Source of the DNA: Desulfovibrio sp.
Lineage (GTDB): Bacteria > Desulfobacterota > Desulfovibrionia > Desulfovibrionales > Desulfovibrionaceae
Reading direction: 5' to 3'
DNA: 43,135 nucleotides
Assembly (NCBI GenBank): GCA_017415765.1
Contig: JAFQED010000013.1
Coordinates: 1 to 43,135 of the forward strand
The translations under genes and the position numbers were made by a program. Shown in pieces: positions 17,629-26,120 of this stretch. The notes below the pieces were generated by a model that saw only the letters and a list, made by a program, of their open reading frames with translations, made no database searches and was not told the DNA's origin. Every line of letters starts with the position of its first letter. The stretch's first letter is position 1.

Positions 17629-17751
17629 TCCCTACCTCGCTTGGCTACAAGTTGTCCAAGAAGTCTTCCAGAGCGGTCTGGGAAACAGGTTTCGCCGTGT
17701 CACAGCACGGCCTGTGGGCAGCCTGACGGGCCGCCCGGCAGCAGGGCCGGC

Positions 17752-18273
17752 CTACTCGGCCTTGCCGCCATCCTCCAGCCTTTGCGCCCAGCGCGCCAGT
17801 TGGGCGTGCTGGTTGCGGATTTCCTTGATGCGAGCCTCGGCAACGGTTTCGCGGGCCTCGCAGTACATGTCGAACGCCAGAAGCGCAAGACTGTCAAGGC
17901 GTGATTCTGCCTCCAGATAGGCGGCCAACTGTCCGACATCCTGCATTTTGGGCAAAACTTGCTCCCGCAGGATGGGCTTCATGGCATGGATGACCGCCAG
18001 ACTCTGGCTGGGCAAAAATTTTTGTACGGCGCGCAACTTGATAAAGCGGTCGAGCGCGTTCTTGACCGTGGGGGGGTGCATGTCCTCCCCGGCAACGGCA
18101 TCGAACAGCGTAGAGGCAGCCTCACGGGTCATGTGGGCCACAGGGTTGCCAAAGGGATCCTGCTTGGTACGCAGAAAGCCCGTTGTTTCAAACGGGTAGG
18201 TGGCAAACACCGCCTCCACCCAGGCGGCGACCACCTCTTTTTTGTGTGCGCGAAAAATCTCAAGCGACAACAT
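17752..18273 (-). CDS. RsbRD N-terminal domain protein (putative sensor upstream of dsrM)
   Basis: The 173-residue helical protein resembles the N-terminal sensor domain of RsbR/RsbRD stressosome proteins, with the start LEIFRAHKKEVVAAWVEAV, the RFIKLRAVQKFLPSQSLAVI segment and LDSLALLAFDMYCEARE. It has no STAS domain, so it may act as a stand-alone sensor or DsrMKJOP-associated factor (inference). GGGAG lies eight bases before the ATG at 18273. A good sigma-70-type promoter lies about 130 bases upstream, and dsrM follows. After its stop the next frame reads on to ...QTALEDFLDNL just before dsrM, so a C-terminal frameshift is possible. Confidence 0.75.
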   Translation of the reverse strand: MLSLEIFRAHKKEVVAAWVEAVFATYPFETTGFLRTKQDPFGNPVAHMTREAASTLFDAVAGEDMHPPTVKNALDRFIKLRAVQKFLPSQSLAVIHAMKPILREQVLPKMQDVGQLAAYLEAESRLDSLALLAFDMYCEARETVAEARIKEIRNQHAQLARWAQRLEDGGKAE

Positions 18274-18411
18274 GCGTCAATCTCCCACATACGCCCACGG
18301 TCGACAGCAAAAGAAATTCGGCACAAGGTCACCGGCAGGGAACGGCATCAACCCTTGGCTTGCCTGTACTACTGCCTGTGGATACGGCTAACCGTCAGGA
18401 CGTACTGTAAA

Positions 18412-18441
18412 AATATAACCGGGAAAGGCAAAAAGCGTCAA
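18412..18441 (-). promoter_or_regulatory. Predicted sigma-70-type promoter of the RsbRD-dsrMKJOP unit
   Basis: Read leftward, TTGACG (-35, 18441-18436) and TATATT (-10, 18417-18412) are separated by 18 bases. Transcription would start near 18405, leaving about a 130-base leader before the RsbRD-like gene. No other comparable promoter is visible before dsrM. Confidence 0.6.
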
Positions 18442-18696
18442 GCCCCCGGCTATTTTGAGACACTCACTTTCCTGATGATTTTGTAAAATTTTCTATTGGT
18501 ATTTCTGTGAAGTGGAAGCCACTTTTCATCCAAAAAGTGAAACTTGCGCTATTTTGCACCGGGGCAATCGCATGAAAGAGGGTTCTTCCGGCTTGAGGAT
18601 ACTTTTGACAAAAAGAGAGGACATGGACTCCGATCGGGGTAGGCATAAAACCACCGACAGGGGGAGCACCATGTCCCCCATTGAGATAGCCTTTTA

Positions 18697-18756
18697 GTTA
18701 CACGGTGGTAAGCCCCCTTCGAGAGGGCTATATCATACCACCACCTCTGGTGGTAT
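18697..18756. repeat. Tandem hairpins of unknown origin
   Basis: Two adjacent hairpins: AGCCC...GGGCT (about 18710-18729, with a bulge) and a perfect 8-bp ATACCACC/GGTGGTAT stem with loop ACCTCT (18735-18756). A GGTGGTA motif at about 18704 can pair alternatively with the second hairpin's TACCACC. They lie 35 bases beyond the asnB stop. They could terminate asnB transcription, be an end of an IS200/IS605-type element, or be part of a small RNA; no U-tract is present. Confidence 0.4.
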
Positions 18757-18790
18757 CTGATTAATGAGTCCTGAGCCTAGAGGCGTAAGG

Positions 18791-20704
18791 CTACTTGTGC
18801 GTCTCGCGCCAGAGCTGAAAGACCAGCAGATTCCAGAGCGGTTTGCGCAGATCCACCCGACCGGAAAAATGGGTATCCATCAATTGCCGCACAGCCTGCG
18901 GATCCAAAATGCCATCGGCCCGCAACCTGTCCGGCGCAAGCATATCCTCCAGCAAGGGGCGCAGACGACCCCGCAACCAGGCCGCCACAGGTATCTGAAA
19001 ACCGCGCTTGTTACGGTAGAGTATTTCCGGCGGCAACATTCCGGCAAAGGCTTTTTTGAGCAGATATTTGCGTTTGAAACCACGCAACTTGTGGCGCAGG
19101 GGCAAACGGGCAGCCAATTCCGCTATTTCGTGGCCCAAAAAGGGTGCCCGTGCTTCCAGGGAATGCAGCATGGTGCAGCGGTCGAGCTTCACAAGGATGT
19201 CATCCAGCAGAAATTGCCGAGCATACACATGGAAGGCCCGCGCCAGAGGGGACAGTGCCAGCCCGCTTTGCCAGTCTTCGTACCGCTCACGGGTGGGGGC
19301 GTACAGAGATGCCTCATCCAGCATTGTCTCGACCCCTGCCAGCCACGGGGCTGCCAACAACTCACGCTGCATATCCGGGTCAAGGGCTGTCAGCAGGGTC
19401 TGCACGCGCAGCCAGTCCGGCGCAGCAGCCCCCTTCAGAAAATTGGCCGCCGCCAGTCGCGGGTTCACATAGCCCGACAGGGAGGGCAGGCAGCGAGCCA
19501 GTGGCTCCAACAGGCCACGCCGCAAAACTGCGGGCAAGGCAGTATACCAGCGGGCCGTCTTGAAAGCGATATAATGCTCATAGCCCCCCCACAGCTCATC
19601 TGCCCCGTCCCCGCCCAGGGCTACGCTGACGTGCTCGCGGGCCAGGCCAGCCAAAAGCCAGCTTGGCATGACAGAGGCATCGGCAAGGGGGGTGTCCATC
19701 CGGCTGACAAGGGCGGGCAGACTGTCGGCACAGGCATCAGCCGAAAGTATCCTCTCGCAGTGGTCGGTGGCAAAGGTTTGCGCCACAAGACGTGCATAGC
19801 AGGATTCATCGTAACTGGATTCCCGGAAGCCGATGGAAAATGTCCGCACAGGCCGGGGGGACAGTTCTGCCATCAGTCCCACCACGATGGAGGAATCTAT
19901 ACCACCGGACAGGAAGACCCCCAGCGGCACATCACTGACCATGCGCCGCTGCACGGACAGCTTGAGACTGGCGCGTATCTCCTGGCAGATCTCCTCCTCA
20001 CTGCGGCAGTCAGCCTCGTTGGGTGCGGGCAGCTCCCACCACGACCGGCTTTGCACATGCCCATCCGCCACCAGCAGAAAATGGGCTGGTTGGAGGCTTG
20101 CGGCTTCCTGCCACGGGGTTTGTGGCGTGGGAACGTAATCGTACGCCAGATAGCGCATGACGGCCTGTCGATCCAGGGTGAAGCTCAGACCCGGCAAACG
20201 GGTCAGGCAGTGCAGTTCCGAGGCAAACCAGAGGCAGCCGCTCTGGACAGTGTAAAAAAAGGGCTTTTTGCCAAAGCGGTCGCGTGCGCAAAACAGGGTA
20301 CGACTGCTGGCATCCCAGAGGGCAAAGGCAAACATACCGTCAAAATGCCCAAGGCAGTCCGGCCCCCACTGTCGCCAGGCGTGCAGGATGACTTCTGTAT
20401 CCGAGGCCGTGACAAAACTGGCCCCCAAGGCCGTAAGTTGCTGGCGCACAGCAGCAAAATTGTAGATCTCCCCGTTGAAGGTGAGGCAAAGGCGACCGTC
20501 CGCGCTGCACATGGGCTGGCTGCCGCCCGCAAGATCAATGATGGACAACCTGCGATGCCCAAAGCAGACCGGCCCGGCCTGCCACAGCCCCTGCCCGTCC
20601 GGCCCGCGATGGGCCATGCCGTCTGTCATCTGCCTGACCTGTTCTGTGGCTTCCGACGGCAGAGGCTGCCCGTCAAGGCGTACTACACCAGCTATGCCAC
20701 ACAT
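18791..20704 (-). CDS. asnB: Glutamine-hydrolysing asparagine synthase
   Basis: The 637-residue enzyme has an N-terminal class-II glutamine amidotransferase domain starting MCGIAG, where Cys2 is the nucleophile, with HRGPDG and FNGEIYN substrate motifs. The C-terminal ATP-pyrophosphatase domain has the PP-loop SGGIDSS (266-272) and GGDGADELWGGYEHY. It transfers ammonia from Gln to Asp or to a related carboxylate. Its place at the end of a glycosyltransferase operon suggests a surface-polysaccharide amidotransferase, as in many exopolysaccharide loci (inference). MCGIAG fixes the start at 20704, five bases after the upstream gene's stop; a longer reading would displace Cys2. Confidence 0.93.
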   Translation of the reverse strand: MCGIAGVVRLDGQPLPSEATEQVRQMTDGMAHRGPDGQGLWQAGPVCFGHRRLSIIDLAGGSQPMCSADGRLCLTFNGEIYNFAAVRQQLTALGASFVTASDTEVILHAWRQWGPDCLGHFDGMFAFALWDASSRTLFCARDRFGKKPFFYTVQSGCLWFASELHCLTRLPGLSFTLDRQAVMRYLAYDYVPTPQTPWQEAASLQPAHFLLVADGHVQSRSWWELPAPNEADCRSEEEICQEIRASLKLSVQRRMVSDVPLGVFLSGGIDSSIVVGLMAELSPRPVRTFSIGFRESSYDESCYARLVAQTFATDHCERILSADACADSLPALVSRMDTPLADASVMPSWLLAGLAREHVSVALGGDGADELWGGYEHYIAFKTARWYTALPAVLRRGLLEPLARCLPSLSGYVNPRLAAANFLKGAAAPDWLRVQTLLTALDPDMQRELLAAPWLAGVETMLDEASLYAPTRERYEDWQSGLALSPLARAFHVYARQFLLDDILVKLDRCTMLHSLEARAPFLGHEIAELAARLPLRHKLRGFKRKYLLKKAFAGMLPPEILYRNKRGFQIPVAAWLRGRLRPLLEDMLAPDRLRADGILDPQAVRQLMDTHFSGRVDLRKPLWNLLVFQLWRETHK

Positions 20705-20709
20705 GCCGA

Positions 20710-22044
20710 TCACCCTCTTTTTGCAGCCCGGCACGAGCCCAGCAGGTCAGCAAGGCGTTGACTGTTGGTGACGGGGTCAAACATTTCACGGGCCAGCCGC
20801 GCCCCGGCACGGCCCATCCGGCGAGCCTCCTCCGGCCGTTCTGCCAGCCACTGGATAGCATCAGCCAGTGCCGTGGCATCGCCGGGTTCTGTCAGCAGAC
20901 CGGTTTTACCGTGCAGGACGACTTCGGGCAGGGCATTGACCCGCGAGGCCACCACCGGCATCGCCTGTGAAAGGGCCTCTATGACCGTGTTGGGGATACC
21001 GTCCCGCCGCCCGGAGGGATGTACCACACAGGGCGCAACAAAGATGTCGTGCGCGGCCATGAGTTGCGGCAGGGCATCGTGCGAGACAAGACCCGGTAAA
21101 CTGACCACGGACTCCAGCCCAAGCGAGGCCCGCAGAGCCAGCAAGTCTTTTTCCAGCGGGCCAAGGCCCATCAGCAGCCCTCCGCCCCCGGCCAGTGTCA
21201 GTTGCAAGGGCACAGCCCGCTGACGCAGCAGGGCACAAGCCCGCAGCAGCACGTCAAAGCCCTTGGTCACGTCAAAACGCCCCAGGGCCAGCAAGCGTAC
21301 GACATTACCATTGCAGGGGGCCGCTTGTCCGCCCGGTTCGGTAAGCTGGTCACGCGGGATGTCTGGCAGGGTAAGGCTGTTGTACACCAGCTCCACCTTG
21401 TTGGCCACGTCCGGGGCCAGATCCCGGATACGCTGCGCGTCCGCAGCGTTGTTGGCCCGGATACGACAGGCGGCCCGCAGTTTGTCGGGCAGATCCGGGT
21501 CTGCCGGTGCCAGGTTGTCCCCCCGTACCACTGTCACAAAAGGGATGCCCGCAATGTCCGAAGCCACCCATGCTGCTGTGGCCGTGCCGCGAGGCCAGGG
21601 CGCGTAGATGACTTCCACACCCGTCTGCCGGAACAGCTCTCCCAGGTGGATGCCAGCCAAAAATGCCCAGAGGTTTTCCCCCAATATCTCCCAGCCAGGC
21701 CAGCGGCGACACAGGCAACGCCGGAACAGCTTCCAGGATCGACGCGGTTCCCGCAGGACAAAACCAAGCACCGAACCAAGGATACGCGGCAAGGCACGCA
21801 GACCAAGGCACTGCACTGTCGGGGCCACGGCCTTCATGGTGGTGGAGCAACAGCGCAGGTTGCGTCCGTACAGCGTGTGGATGGTCAGGGGCAAATGCGC
21901 CCTGAGGGCCTCCAGTTCACGAAAGATAAAGGGTTGGGTAAACAGGGGATACCAGAGCAGGATACAGGCCAGACGCGGCGGAGTAGCCTCTGGTATGGCA
22001 GGAGCGGGAGGGGGCATACGAGCGTCCGACGTGGTAGATGGCAT
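20710..22044 (-). CDS. GT4 family glycosyltransferase
   Basis: The 444-residue protein is a GT-B fold retaining glycosyltransferase. The N-terminal domain has WYPLFTQPFIFRELEAL, and the C-terminal nucleotide-sugar domain has LLALGRFDVTKGFDVLL, VSLPGLVSHDALPQLMAAHD and the acidic GIPNTVIEALSQAMPVVAS motif. GGAGGG lies upstream of ATG 22044, one base after the deacetylase stop. It is clearly paralogous to the glycosyltransferase at 23078. Likely role: sequential sugar addition to a cell-surface polysaccharide; donor and acceptor cannot be read from sequence. Confidence 0.88.
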   Translation of the reverse strand: MPSTTSDARMPPPAPAIPEATPPRLACILLWYPLFTQPFIFRELEALRAHLPLTIHTLYGRNLRCCSTTMKAVAPTVQCLGLRALPRILGSVLGFVLREPRRSWKLFRRCLCRRWPGWEILGENLWAFLAGIHLGELFRQTGVEVIYAPWPRGTATAAWVASDIAGIPFVTVVRGDNLAPADPDLPDKLRAACRIRANNAADAQRIRDLAPDVANKVELVYNSLTLPDIPRDQLTEPGGQAAPCNGNVVRLLALGRFDVTKGFDVLLRACALLRQRAVPLQLTLAGGGGLLMGLGPLEKDLLALRASLGLESVVSLPGLVSHDALPQLMAAHDIFVAPCVVHPSGRRDGIPNTVIEALSQAMPVVASRVNALPEVVLHGKTGLLTEPGDATALADAIQWLAERPEEARRMGRAGARLAREMFDPVTNSQRLADLLGSCRAAKRG

Positions 22045-22045
22045 C

Positions 22046-23065
22046 TCAGACAGCCCTCCAGTCTCCCGGCCCGCAGGGCGCGGTAATGGCCCTGTCACCC
22101 CATTCCTGACGTAACTCGTCCAGGGTCAGGTAGCGCACTTCATACGCCTGACCTAGCCAGTCCAGATAGCGTCCCACCCTGGCAAGAAAGCGTGAGACAG
22201 CAGCTTCGTCCGGCAAATGGGGTGTGCCACCGGGCATCATTTCGGAGGAGTGCCAGGTCAGGGAAAGCACCCGCGCACCATTCCTGCCCTGCCGCCTCAG
22301 AGAAAGCCGCGTCACGGCCTGCATGGCCCACAGGGGGTGCTCCACCGGCAGCAGGGTCAGGGCCCCCCAGTGGCGTAATCCTGCCCGCAGCCTTGCTCCC
22401 CAACGGTCCGACAGGGAGGAGAACAGGCGCGGCAGACCGGCGACAAGGGGCGTGACCGTGAGGGGCAGCTCAAAGATGCGCCCCTTGTTGCAGGGTATCC
22501 AGTACGGCGAGGCAGGGGCATGGAAATGGTCAGGGGGTGCGGAAGGGAGATCCCGCTCTGCACAACCGCTGCCGTGCAGGGGGCGTACCGAGGCATCATT
22601 CAGCACGCCCGATCCTTCCAGCAATGGCCAGTGGGCGCGGTGCATATCCCAGCGGCCCATGCGGAAGGAGCGCACAGGCTCGCCCAAAAAATCCTGCCCG
22701 GCCCGGAACAGGTTTGTCAGCTTGGCGGCCATCTGCGGCGGGGGCACTGCCCCGGCCGGAACAGCAGCCAGCCAGTCCGGGCAGTCCTTGTCCAGGGGTG
22801 GGGTGTTCCAGTGATGGAGATGGGCGGCAACTTCCACGCAACCGTGCTGGCGTAGCCCTTCCAGCGTCCGGCAGGAGGATCTGTCTGTCAGGACGCAGTG
22901 GGCGCAGAACAGGGTGGGGCGCAGGCCGCGTTCCAGGAAGGGGACAAGCCGCTGCAAACTGGCGATATTCTTCAGGCTTGGGCTACGGCACTGATAATGC
23001 CCGGCAAACAGTCCCTCCTCTTCCACATCTATGCCGCAGACAAGGCGAACTACTTCCCGCACCAC
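22046..23065 (-). CDS. Polysaccharide deacetylase-like protein (NodB/CE4 fold, WalW-like)
   Basis: The 339-residue protein begins CGIDVEEEG, where the Asp and acidic pair match the catalytic motif of NodB-type deacetylases, followed by a His-rich AAHLHHWNTPP (metal site) and an FRMGRWD motif. The C-terminal TWHSSEMMPGG matches deacetylase-like proteins in exopolysaccharide loci. No signal peptide is seen. It lies between two GT4 genes, so it probably trims acetyl groups from the polymer or its lipid-linked intermediate. Tandem GTG codons mark the start, with AAGGGGG upstream. Confidence 0.8.
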   Translation of the reverse strand: MVREVVRLVCGIDVEEEGLFAGHYQCRSPSLKNIASLQRLVPFLERGLRPTLFCAHCVLTDRSSCRTLEGLRQHGCVEVAAHLHHWNTPPLDKDCPDWLAAVPAGAVPPPQMAAKLTNLFRAGQDFLGEPVRSFRMGRWDMHRAHWPLLEGSGVLNDASVRPLHGSGCAERDLPSAPPDHFHAPASPYWIPCNKGRIFELPLTVTPLVAGLPRLFSSLSDRWGARLRAGLRHWGALTLLPVEHPLWAMQAVTRLSLRRQGRNGARVLSLTWHSSEMMPGGTPHLPDEAAVSRFLARVGRYLDWLGQAYEVRYLTLDELRQEWGDRAITAPCGPGDWRAV

Positions 23066-23077
23066 AGCCCCCTTTTA

Positions 23078-24331
23078 TCAACTCTTGGCGGCAGCGCGGT
23101 AGAGCTGGCACAAGGCCAGGGTATTGGCAGCAGGGTCAAACATCTGCCGCACAAGTTCGCTGCCTGCACGGGCCATACGGGCTGCCTGCTCACGATTTTC
23201 CAGCATCTGGCGGATGGCCCTGGCCAGGGCAACGGCATCCCGTTGCGGTACGAGCAGACCTGTCTCGCCATTGCGTACTACTTCGGCAATACCGCAGACG
23301 TCCGTGGCCACCACGGGCATGGCATGTGACAGGGCTTCCATGATCACGTTGGGGATGCCATCGCGATCACCGCTTTCATGGATGATACTGGGCATGACCA
23401 GCACATCGTGGCTGGCCAGATACTGACGCATCCGATCGTGTGGCACAAAGCCGGGCATTTCCACCCAGTCCTGCAAACCCAGTTGCTGCACCTGCCGGCA
23501 GAGCTGGCGGCGCAAGCCCCCGTCCCCCACAAGGGTCAGCCGGGCAGAAAGCCCCTCCTCCCGCAGCCGGGCAAGGGCTGTGAGCAAATAGTCAAAGCCC
23601 TTTTTTTCCACAAAACGGCCCACGGCCAGCAGACGGAATGGCGGCTGCATGGGCATGGCGCAGGGTTCCCCCATGCCAAACGTCAGGCTGTTATAGACAA
23701 GGTGTACCTTGTCATGCTGCTCCGGCGGACAAAACTGGCGCAGCCAGTCCACATTGGCGGCATTGTTGGTGCGGATGAAGCTGGCATCGCGGGCCTTTTC
23801 CCGCAAGATGCCGTCCTGCGGATAAATGTCCCGTGCGCGTCCGGTAAAGGCAAAGGGGATACCTGTCAGGCGAGAGGCCACCCAGCAGGCCGTGGCAGGG
23901 CCATTGGCCCACGGGGCGTGCAGCAGGCTGACATGGTCGCGGCGACATTCCTCTGCCAGCAGAAAACCTGCAAAAAAGCAGACAAGGTTTTCGGCCTGGC
24001 TTTCAAGGTCACGCATCCGGCGGAACAGGGCTTCACGCAGCAAAGCCCACACTGTGGCTGGCTCACGCCGCAAGGCCCGGCCAAAGGCCGCCAGCATGGC
24101 AAAGGCAGCTCTCATCCCCATACGCCGCAACGGGCCGGGGTATTCGCACATGGCGCGGGAGCAGCCCTTGAGCCGCTTGCCGTAGATGGTATAGACCCGG
24201 ACTGGAAGGCCCTGCTCTCCCAGTTGGCAGACTTCCCGAAAGACAAAGGTTTCTGAAGAGAGCGGAAACCAGAGAGAAACATAGGCCACAACAGGGTTAC
24301 TGGCCCTGGTGGCGGAAGCAGATGAGGACAT
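23078..24331 (-). CDS. GT4 family glycosyltransferase
   Basis: A 417-residue GT-B enzyme: N-terminal SLWFPLSSETFVFREVCQL, C-terminal LLAVGRFVEKKGFDYLL, MPGFVPHDRMRQYLASHD and the donor-binding DGIPNVIMEALSHAMPVVA motif. It shares an SETFVFRE / YTIYGK / CS plan with the GT4 at 20710, so the two probably arose by duplication. It is separated from the oxoamine synthase gene by 56 bases and from the deacetylase by 12. Likely part of one surface-glycan operon running leftward to asnB. Confidence 0.88.
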   Translation of the reverse strand: MSSSASATRASNPVVAYVSLWFPLSSETFVFREVCQLGEQGLPVRVYTIYGKRLKGCSRAMCEYPGPLRRMGMRAAFAMLAAFGRALRREPATVWALLREALFRRMRDLESQAENLVCFFAGFLLAEECRRDHVSLLHAPWANGPATACWVASRLTGIPFAFTGRARDIYPQDGILREKARDASFIRTNNAANVDWLRQFCPPEQHDKVHLVYNSLTFGMGEPCAMPMQPPFRLLAVGRFVEKKGFDYLLTALARLREEGLSARLTLVGDGGLRRQLCRQVQQLGLQDWVEMPGFVPHDRMRQYLASHDVLVMPSIIHESGDRDGIPNVIMEALSHAMPVVATDVCGIAEVVRNGETGLLVPQRDAVALARAIRQMLENREQAARMARAGSELVRQMFDPAANTLALCQLYRAAAKS

Positions 24332-24387
24332 GGCTCCTCACAATTACAAGAAAACAAACAGACAGACCATGAAAACAAACTGCTCGC

Positions 24388-25689
24388 CTAATCCTGCTCC
24401 TTGACCTGCGTTTGCTGCATATAGGCATCCACAGTGGCTTGCGCCCCCGGCAGCTCTTCCACCACGGCGTCAATGGCTGTACGGACGTGCTCTTCCGTGT
24501 GTGCCGCCGAGATAAAGAAACGCAGACGGGCCGTACCTTCCTTGACTGCGGGGAAGGTGATGGGCATGGCAAAGATACCGCGCTGGAACAATGCCTGTGC
24601 CAGAAAACCGGCCACCATCGAATTGCCCACGATGACCGGCACAACGGCATAGCCCTGCGCTGCACCGGTATCCAGGCCCTTTTCCTGCGCGTACTTAAGA
24701 AAATACTGGCTGATCTTTTGCAGCTTGTGGACGCGCTCCGGCTCGCGCAGCATGATGTCCAGGGCCTTTTTACAGGCCGCAGCAATGACCGGCGGCATCC
24801 CCACGCTGAACACGAAGCCCGGCGAACCCAGCTTGAGGAATTCCACGATTTCCTTGCTGGCGGCAATAAAGCCACCGCAGCCGCACAAGGACTTGGAAAG
24901 CGTGCTCATCCACATGTCCACCGCACCCGGCTCAATGCCAAAATACTCATGCACACCACGGCCCGTGGCCCCCAACACGCCCAGGGAGTGTGCCTCGTCC
25001 ACCAGCAGCATACAGTCGTATTGCTGCTTCAGAGCGATCAGTCGGGGCAGGTCGGGGATGTTGCCGTCCATGCTGAACAGGCCCTCTGTCACGATGATGG
25101 CATGCTTGTGCTGGTCGCGCTTTTCCCGCAGCAGGGCCTCAAGACTGTCGCAATCATTGTGATTGTAGGAATAGCGGGTAGCCCCGGACAGAAAGGCCCC
25201 CTGCACAAGAGAGTTGTGCGCCAACCCGTCATGGAAGATGGCGTCACGCGCACCAAACATGAAACCCAGGGTGGAGACGTTGGTGGCATGCCCGCTCACA
25301 TAGATGATGCAATCCTCCACACCGTAAAGATCGGCAATGGCGCGCTCCAGCACACGGTGGGGCGGACGCTCCCCCCCCACAAGCCGACTGGCCCCGGCCG
25401 AAGTGCCGTATAGCCTGGCAGCCTCGGTAACGGCCTCGGTCAGCTCTGGATGCGTATTGATGTCCAGATAGTCGTATGTGGAAAAATTGATGTATTCCTT
25501 GCCACCAATACAGGTCGTGGCCTTGGCCGCGCCCTCATGGCAGACAAAGAGCGGGTTCTTCATGCCCATCCTGGCACCCATTTCCACAAGCCGATCAAAG
25601 GAAAGTTTGGAGCGCATACGATTGAAACCGGTGGCGCGTCCACCCTGCCCATGTGCAGAGCCAGCCTGTGCAAAATGGTCGTTCTTCAT
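24388..25689 (-). CDS. Alpha-oxoamine synthase family PLP enzyme (SPT/BioF/KBL-like)
   Basis: The 433-residue protein is a fold-type I PLP enzyme that condenses an amino acid with an acyl thioester. Visible features include NFSTYDYLD, GTSAGASRLVGG, the His-containing FHDGLAHNS, DEAHSLGVLG and the PLP lysine in STLSKSLCGCGG. No biotin genes are nearby, so 8-amino-7-oxononanoate synthase is less likely than a lipid-forming role (serine palmitoyltransferase-like) tied to the glycan cluster; this is inference. ATG 25689 with GAGGGG eight bases upstream is preferred to a start five codons earlier. Confidence 0.82.
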   Translation of the reverse strand: MKNDHFAQAGSAHGQGGRATGFNRMRSKLSFDRLVEMGARMGMKNPLFVCHEGAAKATTCIGGKEYINFSTYDYLDINTHPELTEAVTEAARLYGTSAGASRLVGGERPPHRVLERAIADLYGVEDCIIYVSGHATNVSTLGFMFGARDAIFHDGLAHNSLVQGAFLSGATRYSYNHNDCDSLEALLREKRDQHKHAIIVTEGLFSMDGNIPDLPRLIALKQQYDCMLLVDEAHSLGVLGATGRGVHEYFGIEPGAVDMWMSTLSKSLCGCGGFIAASKEIVEFLKLGSPGFVFSVGMPPVIAAACKKALDIMLREPERVHKLQKISQYFLKYAQEKGLDTGAAQGYAVVPVIVGNSMVAGFLAQALFQRGIFAMPITFPAVKEGTARLRFFISAAHTEEHVRTAIDAVVEELPGAQATVDAYMQQTQVKEQD

Positions 25690-25839
25690 GCCGTATCCCC
25701 TCAAAACTGTACGTCCGCGCCGATGTCCTGGCGCGATACTCCCAGACTACTGTATAATGATTATCCGGGTAAGCTATCAGAAGCACCAGCATAAGGCAAG
25801 GCTCTTTTGCGGTAAATGCCTGAAAGCACACAGCCATGC

Positions 25840-25868
25840 TTGACCGCGCCAGCGGCTTTTGGCAGTAT
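25840..25868 (+). promoter_or_regulatory. Predicted tRNA-Met promoter
   Basis: TTGACC (25840-25845), a 17-base spacer and CAGTAT (25863-25868) lie just before the tRNA, whose first base is ten bases after the -10. The -10 is weak, so this is moderate support. A TATAAT further up (25753-25758) lacks a good -35. Confidence 0.45.
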
Positions 25869-25877
25869 GTGGACATC

Positions 25878-25953
25878 GGGCCTATAGCTCAGTTGGTAGA
25901 GCCTCCGGCTCATAACCGGCAGGTCCCAGGTTCAAATCCTGGTGGGCCCACCA
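25878..25953 (+). tRNA. tRNA-Met(CAT)
   Basis: The 76-base gene folds as a complete cloverleaf: acceptor GGGCCTA/TGGGCCC, D arm with AGCTCAGTTGGTAGAGC, anticodon arm CCGGCT-CAT-AACCGG, T arm CCCAGG-TTCAAAT-CCTGG, encoded CCA. The G1-C72 acceptor pair excludes initiator tRNA. A CAT anticodon can also belong to tRNA-Ile2 (lysidine-modified), which I cannot exclude by eye. It is followed by a strong terminator. Confidence 0.93.
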
Positions 25954-25967
25954 ACATCAAGTCCGCC

Positions 25968-26010
25968 AAAGTCCGCCAAAGTCCGCAAAGCTTTGGCGGG
26001 CTTTGTTTTT
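25968..26010 (+). terminator. Intrinsic terminator of tRNA-Met
   Basis: A 14-bp stem (25968-25981 with 25991-26004, one T-G pair) with a nine-base loop is followed by GTTTTT. The 5' arm lies in a short tandem repeat of GTCCGCCAAA (two full copies and a partial). Confidence 0.85.
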
Positions 26011-26019
26011 ATGCGGTTT

Positions 26020-26120
26020 TAGAGCGAAATGCCATTGAAAATGGCAGTCGCTCTGGCGGACGCGCTCTCCCAGCGAAGCTGGACAAGCGCGACCGCCTTT
26101 TCCAATGGTATTTCGCTCTA
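26020..26120. repeat. MITE-like dispersed repeat, copy A (101 bp)
   Basis: The left end TAGAGCGAAATGCCATTG and right end (reverse complement TAGAGCGAAATACCATTG) form about 22-bp terminal inverted repeats differing at two positions. Bounding TA dinucleotides fit a TA target duplication, as for IS630/Tc1-type elements. The left 38 bases match copies B and C. The internal segment 26063-26091 is the exact reverse complement of 41383-41411 in copy C. The terminal CTA is the stop codon (TAG) of the leftward gene that ends at 26118. Confidence 0.8.

Larger units (their letters stand above)
18274..18790. other. Intergenic region with dsr promoter and hairpin cluster
   Basis: This 517-base gap separates the dsr operon from the polysaccharide cluster. 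The left part holds the leftward promoter for the RsbRD-dsr unit (18412-18441). An inverted repeat AAGTGG/CCACTT (18510-18524) is a possible regulator site. The right part (about 18640-18760) holds GGGGGAGCACCATGTCCCCC-like symmetry and two hairpins (listed separately). A 61-codon frame (18512-18697, +) ends in SPIEIAF; I do not recognise it and doubt it. Confidence 0.45.

Noticed and set aside
18512-18697. 61-codon small gene
   Set aside because: Spans an inverted repeat and hairpin region, has no ribosome site, and no recognised similarity.
18764-20761. 665-codon open frame antisense to asnB (+)
   Set aside because: Composition is a mirror of asnB codons; no start signal and no recognisable motif.
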